46,052 bases of DNA from NCBI RefSeq assembly GCF_020829445.1, contig NZ_JAIVFV010000040.1:1-46052 (forward strand). The letters are read 5' to 3'. Within the stretch, counting starts at the first letter, position 1; every line of letters begins with the position of its first letter. A model generated the notes under the pieces. That model made no database searches. It saw nothing but the letters and a program-made list of their open reading frames with translations, and was not told where the DNA came from. The translations under genes and the position numbers were made by a program. Shown piece after piece: positions 41,242-46,052 of this stretch. Source of the stretch: Nostoc sp. CHAB 5836. GTDB lineage: Bacteria > Cyanobacteriota > Cyanobacteriia > Cyanobacteriales > Nostocaceae.

Positions 41242-41477
41242 GCTACGTCCTTTTTTCTTTCATTAGCAATTTCTTTTTTAATGTCTTCCCAGGCAATAAG
41301 AGTATTATTTTCTACATCACTTTTAGCAGCGTGATAGGCTCTTAAATCTTTTTCGTCCTCTTCATCTTCGATTTTTTTTAGTAGTGCGTAAATTTCCTCT
41401 AAAGTACTGTCATAAGCTTGATGTAACAGTACGTTGATTGCGTTGATTAACTGTTCGCGTTCGTGTTCGGCTTTCAT
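41238..41477 (-). CDS. Antitoxin of a broken RelE-type toxin-antitoxin pair
   Basis: 79 residues, with AGAGG nine bases before the ATG. The protein is acidic and helical (EREQLINAINVLLHQAYDSTLEEIYALLKKIEDEEDEKDL), ending NTLIAWEDIKKEIANERKKD. The AWEDIK-x-E block is typical of the toxin-binding C-terminus of RelB-like and similar cyanobacterial antitoxins. Its gene is translationally coupled to a toxin start, but the toxin is truncated (41149-41241). Confidence 0.78.
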   Translation of the reverse strand: MKAEHEREQLINAINVLLHQAYDSTLEEIYALLKKIEDEEDEKDLRAYHAAKSDVENNTLIAWEDIKKEIANERKKDVA

Positions 41478-41502
41478 TTTTAGACCTCTTTAACCGGGAA
41501 AC

Positions 41503-41633
41503 TAAGTAGGTTTGTGCGAAAAAAGTCAAGTATGTTGCGAAACGTAAATAAGCTTAAAACCTTTACTAATGACCAATGACAAAGGACAAATGACAGCCTT
41601 AGCCAGTTAGCTTTATTTGCGCCAACCTACTTA
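41503..41633. repeat. MITE-like element, family 2
   Basis: A 131-bp, TA-flanked copy with AGTAGGTTTGTGCG at the left and complement of AGTAGGTTGGCGCAAAT at the right; the interior ACGTAAATAAGCTTAAAACC and GACAAATGACAGCCTTAGCC matches the copies at 6817 and 25216. It lies between the antitoxin gene and the end of the GHL10 gene. Confidence 0.82.
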
Positions 41634-41658
41634 CAATTCCCTCGATATTTTCTAAACA

Positions 41659-44457
41659 CTAAGGACGCAACTGCACCCGCCGTTCGCCGTAACGTAATAG
41701 CCTTTCTATCGTTACGAGCCGATTTTCCCAAACTTTGACTTGATAGGAATTAGACTTAAGTTCTTGGCTCATCAATACCCTAAATTGTGACTGGAAGCGA
41801 CTTAGAGAGGCTCTCGCCACTAGTAACTTACTAGGAGAAGGCGAAGTGGCAAGCTGATTTAAAGCACCGCGTAAAACTTCTGCCTGGTTGTTAAAATCTG
41901 ATATTGTCTGAGTTGGCCTTTGTATTTGCTCATTTTGGAAAACAAATTTCCATTCCCGTTGTAGCGCGGTGTAACGAATGGCGGCAGTTTGAAAAGGCTG
42001 GCGGTGAGGAATCGGTTCACTTGTTGTGGATTGAATCCTACCTTGGGTGCTATTAAAGAGTTTTTGTAAATCGGTGTTAAAATTTTCTGCGGCAAAGAGG
42101 GCATAACCACTAACTGGCAAATCCCTTACCAACTGGAGTTGATCGAATGCCCCGATTGTTGGCAAAGAAAGTAGGCGAATTCCCGGCACTAATAAGGTTG
42201 CTCCCAATTGTTTAGAGGCAATCCAGGGTTGAGCAAGTCGTTGAAAGCGAGAAGTATCCAGAGCATAAGTCATGGGAACAATTAAATCTACATCCCCGCG
42301 TCTTGCCCAAGTTTCCCAGTTTTGTTGAATTTTCTGAATCCGTTCTAGTTCTGGCAAAGGAAATACTGCAACCGACAAAATCAAATTTGGTTGCTTTTGT
42401 CGCAACTGCTGTGATAATTCGGCGACAAAGCTATCAACTTGCTGGGTGCGAAATGTCGTCCACTTTTGCCACAAGTCTGCTTGGCTAGGAGAAATATTCA
42501 CTGGATCTATACCAGTAAGTTGCTGAAATTGCGCTCTTGCAGCTCTGCCATAGCCGTATGTTCGACCTGCTGATGGGTCTTGGAAAGGGTAGCGAATGTA
42601 ATCTAGCTGTAGACCATCGACGTTATAGCGAGTAACGATTTCCTCATACAGCTTGAGCAAGTATTGCCGCACTTCCGGGTTGGCTGGATCGAAGAATGGC
42701 TTGGTTTGCCCAACAGGGATCATGTTGCCGAGGTTATCGTAGTTTGCCCAATGGGGATGAGCCGCCAGTACTGGGCCTGGATAATTAGGATTAACGTTGA
42801 GAATTTCATTGTGACGTTGATTACCAGCAGCAAAAGTCCAAACCCAAGCGTGTAATTCCATGTCTCGGTCATGGGCTAATTTTACTGCTTCTTCCAGTGG
42901 ATCCCACCCGCGAATTAATGGGTTTTGCTCTTTTGCGACTTGGCTCGGATAAATTGTATAGCCAGCGTTAACAGTTTCAAAGAAGATGGTATTAATCCCG
43001 GCTTGGGCTAGGCGATCAAAAATCTGTGCCAGTCCCGCCTTGCTACCAGCACGAACAATCGTCCCCCGATCTAACCAAACTGCCCGAATTTCTGGTTGAG
43101 CTAGTCTTTGATCAACAGGAAACTGCTGCCACAAAGTCGTTTTAGCGACTAGCCACTGCTGACGAGCCAGAGCGTAGTTTTTTTGGGCAATCAAGAGGGG
43201 TAAATTTTTGGCAATTACCCTTGCTTGTGCTAAGGCTCGCTCTTTACTCATAACTGGCATCCCTAGTTTGGTTGAGGCCAATTGCGTCTGCTGATCTTTG
43301 ACAGACAAAGAGGCATAATTGCCTAGATGCCTAGAAAACTGCTTGTGTTCAGATATCGTTTCACCAGCGTTAGCGGCGTCGGCTAAGACCGCTAAATTAG
43401 CGCTTTCCACCCGACCAATCAAATTTTCTAGCTCTTGCTGGAGGGCGATCGCTTGGTTGTTGTCAATTGGCTCATTGGAGTTGGGGGCAACATCCAGACG
43501 CACCGCTTGTTCTAATTGGTCAATAGCCTCCTGGGAGGTTGGAGGTTTGACTATTGGAAGGGGTCTAGGTGTGGGAGGGGATGAGGGGGATGAGGGGGAT
43601 GAGGGGGATGAACTGCTCCTGTGCCCCCCTGCGTCCTGTGCCCCTCTGCTCACTTGTGTGGAGGGTGCAGCCGCTATCGTTGTAGAGCAGTTTTGGGAAG
43701 CTCCTGGTACTTTTTTCATCCGATTTGATGGTGCTGGTGCTGTCAAATAGTAATTAACAGTAGCTTTTAACCAGGCATTATCTAACTCGGCGGCTGAGGC
43801 TGTATCTGTTCCCCAGCGCCAGCCCAAAAAGGTGGAACGCTCTGTTGTTACTACTGCAGCAGGATTATCTTTGGAGTTCCAAACAGCAGGAGATTCACTG
43901 CCCATATCGTTAGGAATCACAACGCCGCCGCGCACTTTGCCAAAGAGTCCAGCTTGATTTGCCCATTCTGGGATATTGGTTTTTGCGGGTTTAATCTGTT
44001 GTGCGTCACTGAGGCTGAATCCCCAATAACCTCCCAAGAGCGATCGCAATAACTGCCTTACTCCTGGTGCTGACAGACTACCTACAGGCCCACTAGCAAT
44101 CAAACGCCCTCCCTTACTCATCCATTCTTCTAGGGCGATCGCTTGGGTAGGCGTTAATGTCTCGACGTTTGGCAAAAATAATACCCGGCGATCGCCCCAA
44201 TCTGCCGCACTCCTCACGTCATTTAGAGGAATTACACAATATTTCACTCCTATTGCCTGTAAGCGATCGCTGATCCCTGTCCATTGATTTGCATTTTCTT
44301 GACCATAGACTACGCTCAATACAGGTTCCTCAGTCGCCGCCCTTACTGGCAAAATACTAAAAATATTTAAAATTAAAAAATTAAAACTTAAAATGAAGAA
44401 TCCGGCTTTTCTTATTTTTAAATTTACCTTTTTATGATATTCTTCCTGATTCTTCAC
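41659..44457 (-). CDS. Exported GHL10-type (DUF187) glycoside-hydrolase-like protein
   Basis: 932 residues with an N-terminal signal or anchor helix (KAGFFILSFNFLILNIFSIL...VRA). Residues about 45-240 form a glutamine-amidotransferase-like beta/alpha domain. A low-complexity linker follows, Ser/Pro-rich (SSPSSPSSPSSPPTPRPLP), coded by tandem nonamers. The catalytic TIM barrel starts at about 455 (EIRAVWLDRGTIVRAGSKAG): INTIFFETVNAGYTIYPS, ELHAWVWTF, and VDGLQLDYIRYP near 610, the GHL10 signature with its acidic residue. A helical tail follows. Relatives are thought to cleave cell-surface or extracellular polysaccharide; the true substrate is unknown. It is followed upstream on the same strand by the radical SAM gene, with 97 bp between. 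Confidence 0.88.
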   Translation of the reverse strand: MKNQEEYHKKVNLKIRKAGFFILSFNFLILNIFSILPVRAATEEPVLSVVYGQENANQWTGISDRLQAIGVKYCVIPLNDVRSAADWGDRRVLFLPNVETLTPTQAIALEEWMSKGGRLIASGPVGSLSAPGVRQLLRSLLGGYWGFSLSDAQQIKPAKTNIPEWANQAGLFGKVRGGVVIPNDMGSESPAVWNSKDNPAAVVTTERSTFLGWRWGTDTASAAELDNAWLKATVNYYLTAPAPSNRMKKVPGASQNCSTTIAAAPSTQVSRGAQDAGGHRSSSSPSSPSSPSSPPTPRPLPIVKPPTSQEAIDQLEQAVRLDVAPNSNEPIDNNQAIALQQELENLIGRVESANLAVLADAANAGETISEHKQFSRHLGNYASLSVKDQQTQLASTKLGMPVMSKERALAQARVIAKNLPLLIAQKNYALARQQWLVAKTTLWQQFPVDQRLAQPEIRAVWLDRGTIVRAGSKAGLAQIFDRLAQAGINTIFFETVNAGYTIYPSQVAKEQNPLIRGWDPLEEAVKLAHDRDMELHAWVWTFAAGNQRHNEILNVNPNYPGPVLAAHPHWANYDNLGNMIPVGQTKPFFDPANPEVRQYLLKLYEEIVTRYNVDGLQLDYIRYPFQDPSAGRTYGYGRAARAQFQQLTGIDPVNISPSQADLWQKWTTFRTQQVDSFVAELSQQLRQKQPNLILSVAVFPLPELERIQKIQQNWETWARRGDVDLIVPMTYALDTSRFQRLAQPWIASKQLGATLLVPGIRLLSLPTIGAFDQLQLVRDLPVSGYALFAAENFNTDLQKLFNSTQGRIQSTTSEPIPHRQPFQTAAIRYTALQREWKFVFQNEQIQRPTQTISDFNNQAEVLRGALNQLATSPSPSKLLVARASLSRFQSQFRVLMSQELKSNSYQVKVWENRLVTIERLLRYGERRVQLRP

Positions 44458-44554
44458 TACTGACTCCTCAGTGGATTAGTTATTAAGCATTACTTCTTAT
44501 TTATTGTCTAGCATAACAATAAATTACCTCCGAAAAACAACTGGTTTTTGATAA

Positions 44555-45895
44555 CTAAACCTGAACAGAATTAAAAATACAGGTTTTGATTAAATCTTCC
44601 ACTCCTGCGACTGGAAAAATTTTAGTATTTAGTCTCTTTGCTAATTCTTCAACACTCATATCATCTAAAAACACTAATTCACCATTTTTTAACATGACAT
44701 TTGGTAATAAAATTCCATCACCTAAATCTTGCCCTTCTAAATTTAAAAGCAAATCATGACCAGTTAGTAATCCGGTTACACTGATAGTTTGCCCCCAATA
44801 ATCACTACATAAAGCCCGCATATTGACTTCTAAACCTTCAACCAAATTTAAGCGTTTCCAAATAGGTTGAAATGCGTTTTCTACAGCGTTGCCTACGACC
44901 CAAGTTAATTTTCTTTGAGGATATACTTTTGGCGGTAGTAATTCTGCCGCAACGGCTGCAAATTGCTTGATAAACAACTGAATGGAACCAACACCGTTAT
45001 CAATTTGGGGATACTCTTCATATTCAGATTCACTGGGTAATTCCTCACCTGCAATTAAAAACCACTCATCGGCTAACCAAACAACGCTAGAACCGAATTG
45101 TTGGTGAAGTTCCCGTGAGAAGATTCGCACTTGAGAAATCACTTCTTTCGCTTTTTCCCTAGTTACGGGTGTAAGTTCGTCTTCTTGGGGGCGAAACCGT
45201 GTCAACCCCACTGGTACAACTGCTACTGATGCTACCGCAGGCACTTCACCAGTATAAAAGGACGCTAAATCTTTGAGAGTTTGTTCCAGATGTTGGCCAT
45301 CATTTATACCAGGACAAACAACCACTTGAGCATGAATTTGTAGTCGCCTTTCTTGAAACCACTTGAGTTGTTGCAAGATTTGTCCTGCACGCGGATTTTT
45401 CAGTAGTTTAATTCTAACTTCCGGCTCCGTAGCATGAACAGAAACATACAGTGGAGATAAGCGCATTTGTTCAATGCGCTGCCATTCTCTTTCTGGCAAA
45501 TTGGTCAGGGTAAGATAAGAACCGTACAAAAAGCTTAGACGGTAATCGTCGTCTTTCAAATACAAGCTGGTGCGTTTACCTGGTGGCTGTTGGTCGATAA
45601 AGCAAAATGGGCAACGGTTATTGCACTGAATTAAGCCATCAAATAGGGCAGTTTCAAATTCTAGCCCCAAGTCTTGGTCGTAATCTTTTTCGATTTCCAG
45701 GCGATGAGTTTTACCAGTAGCGTCTAAAACTTCTAGTTCCAAGATTTCATCAGCACACAAAAACTGATAATCAATTAAATCGCGGGGATGTGTACCATTG
45801 ATTGCAACGATCGCATCCCCGGCTTCAAAGCCAATCTCTGCGGCTATTGAGTCTGGAAGAACCTTGGTAATTCGGGCAGGATGAATGTTATTCAT
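44555..45895 (-). CDS. PDZ/DUF512 radical SAM-like Fe-S protein (TIGR03279 type)
   Basis: 446 residues. A PDZ-like N-terminal domain (about 1-70; ITKVLPDSIAAEIGFEAGDAIVAINGT) is followed by a cysteine motif C91-x3-C95-x2-C98 (CNNRCPFCFIDQ), characteristic of the radical SAM/DUF512 family conserved in cyanobacteria and clostridia. HAQVVVCPGINDG and GLTRFRPQE are further family blocks. TIGR03279 describes it as a putative FeS oxidoreductase specific to cyanobacteria; the reaction is unknown. The ATG has no strong Shine-Dalgarno. It is likely a core gene rather than part of the accessory islands. Confidence 0.93.
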   Translation of the reverse strand: MNNIHPARITKVLPDSIAAEIGFEAGDAIVAINGTHPRDLIDYQFLCADEILELEVLDATGKTHRLEIEKDYDQDLGLEFETALFDGLIQCNNRCPFCFIDQQPPGKRTSLYLKDDDYRLSFLYGSYLTLTNLPEREWQRIEQMRLSPLYVSVHATEPEVRIKLLKNPRAGQILQQLKWFQERRLQIHAQVVVCPGINDGQHLEQTLKDLASFYTGEVPAVASVAVVPVGLTRFRPQEDELTPVTREKAKEVISQVRIFSRELHQQFGSSVVWLADEWFLIAGEELPSESEYEEYPQIDNGVGSIQLFIKQFAAVAAELLPPKVYPQRKLTWVVGNAVENAFQPIWKRLNLVEGLEVNMRALCSDYWGQTISVTGLLTGHDLLLNLEGQDLGDGILLPNVMLKNGELVFLDDMSVEELAKRLNTKIFPVAGVEDLIKTCIFNSVQV

Positions 45896-46052
45896 TGCGT
45901 ATGGGGCATTGGGAATGAGACATTACTTATATCTTGCACCAATCAGGGTAAACCACTATGAGCGAATTATTGCTGTATGAAAGTAACACTACAAAAAATA
46001 TCTACTCCAGTAATTACTAGTAACTTAAAAAACAAATTTAATGAAGAAATTA
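45896..46052. other. Terminal non-coding stretch
   Basis: No gene is recognisable in the last 157 bases. It probably holds the promoter of the minus-strand radical SAM gene and the start of whatever follows. Confidence 0.5.

Noticed and set aside
43319..43750. 143-codon open frame antisense to the GHL10 gene
   Set aside because: It covers the low-complexity linker on the opposite strand and shows no protein-like motif order.

Overview
The window looks like chromosome of a filamentous, heterocyst-type (Nostoc/Anabaena-like) cyanobacterium. It is AT-rich and dotted with HIP1 octamers (GCGATCGC). It carries many short interspersed palindromic or MITE-like repeats and a heptanucleotide STRR. Several gene families are typical of Nostocales: a STAND NTPase with 14 WD40 repeats, a PDZ/radical-SAM DUF512 protein, a GHL10 glycosidase-like protein, bacterial lipoxygenase and an EpoB-like NRPS. 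I see no tRNA, rRNA or CRISPR array.

Layout. (1) 2-6728: two collinear NRPS genes, both reading as cysteine-activating heterocyclization modules. The first, cut by the window edge, has a flavin oxidase domain (thiazole). The second starts with a TubC-type docking domain and ends at a carrier protein with no release domain. (2) 6984-19490: an SDR and a secreted diheme cytochrome on the minus strand, then a co-directional plus-strand run: OYE-type flavin reductase with an extra Cys cluster, diheme cytochrome, small membrane protein, paralogous diheme cytochrome, lipoxygenase, ABM monooxygenase and an NAD(P)-binding reductase. I read this as a probable oxylipin (fatty-acid hydroperoxide) pathway. 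(3) 19584-26346: small proteins, an HTH-NB-ARC-WD40 STAND regulator translationally overlapped by a class I glutamine-amidotransferase-like hydrolase, and a heme-oxygenase-fold protein whose C-terminus is encoded by a MITE. (4) 26517-35532: a DNA phosphorothioation (Dnd) island: dndB divergent from dndC, then dndD, dndE and the phosphorothioation-associated methyltransferase. A REP-associated transposase with its BIME-like palindromes lies between dndC and dndD, and a MazF-type toxin-antitoxin pair between dndD and dndE. No dndA and no dndFGH restriction genes are present. (5) 36195-45895: housekeeping-like genes (AmpG-type permease, GNAT, HEAT-repeat protein, cupin, GHL10 protein, radical SAM protein), with gene debris including a truncated RelE-like toxin.

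The intergenic DNA is unusually informative. At least three MITE-like families can be defined by eye. One (CAATAC...GTATTG ends) has clear 10-bp target duplications at three of its four copies. It is found inserted inside a four-hairpin element and, in another copy, carries a tandemly duplicated hairpin. A second family has TA-flanked ends and has supplied coding sequence to a neighbouring gene. A third has perfect 9-bp ends, CTAAGTACA/TGTACTAAG.

All assignments come from reading motifs and architecture; no database search was run.
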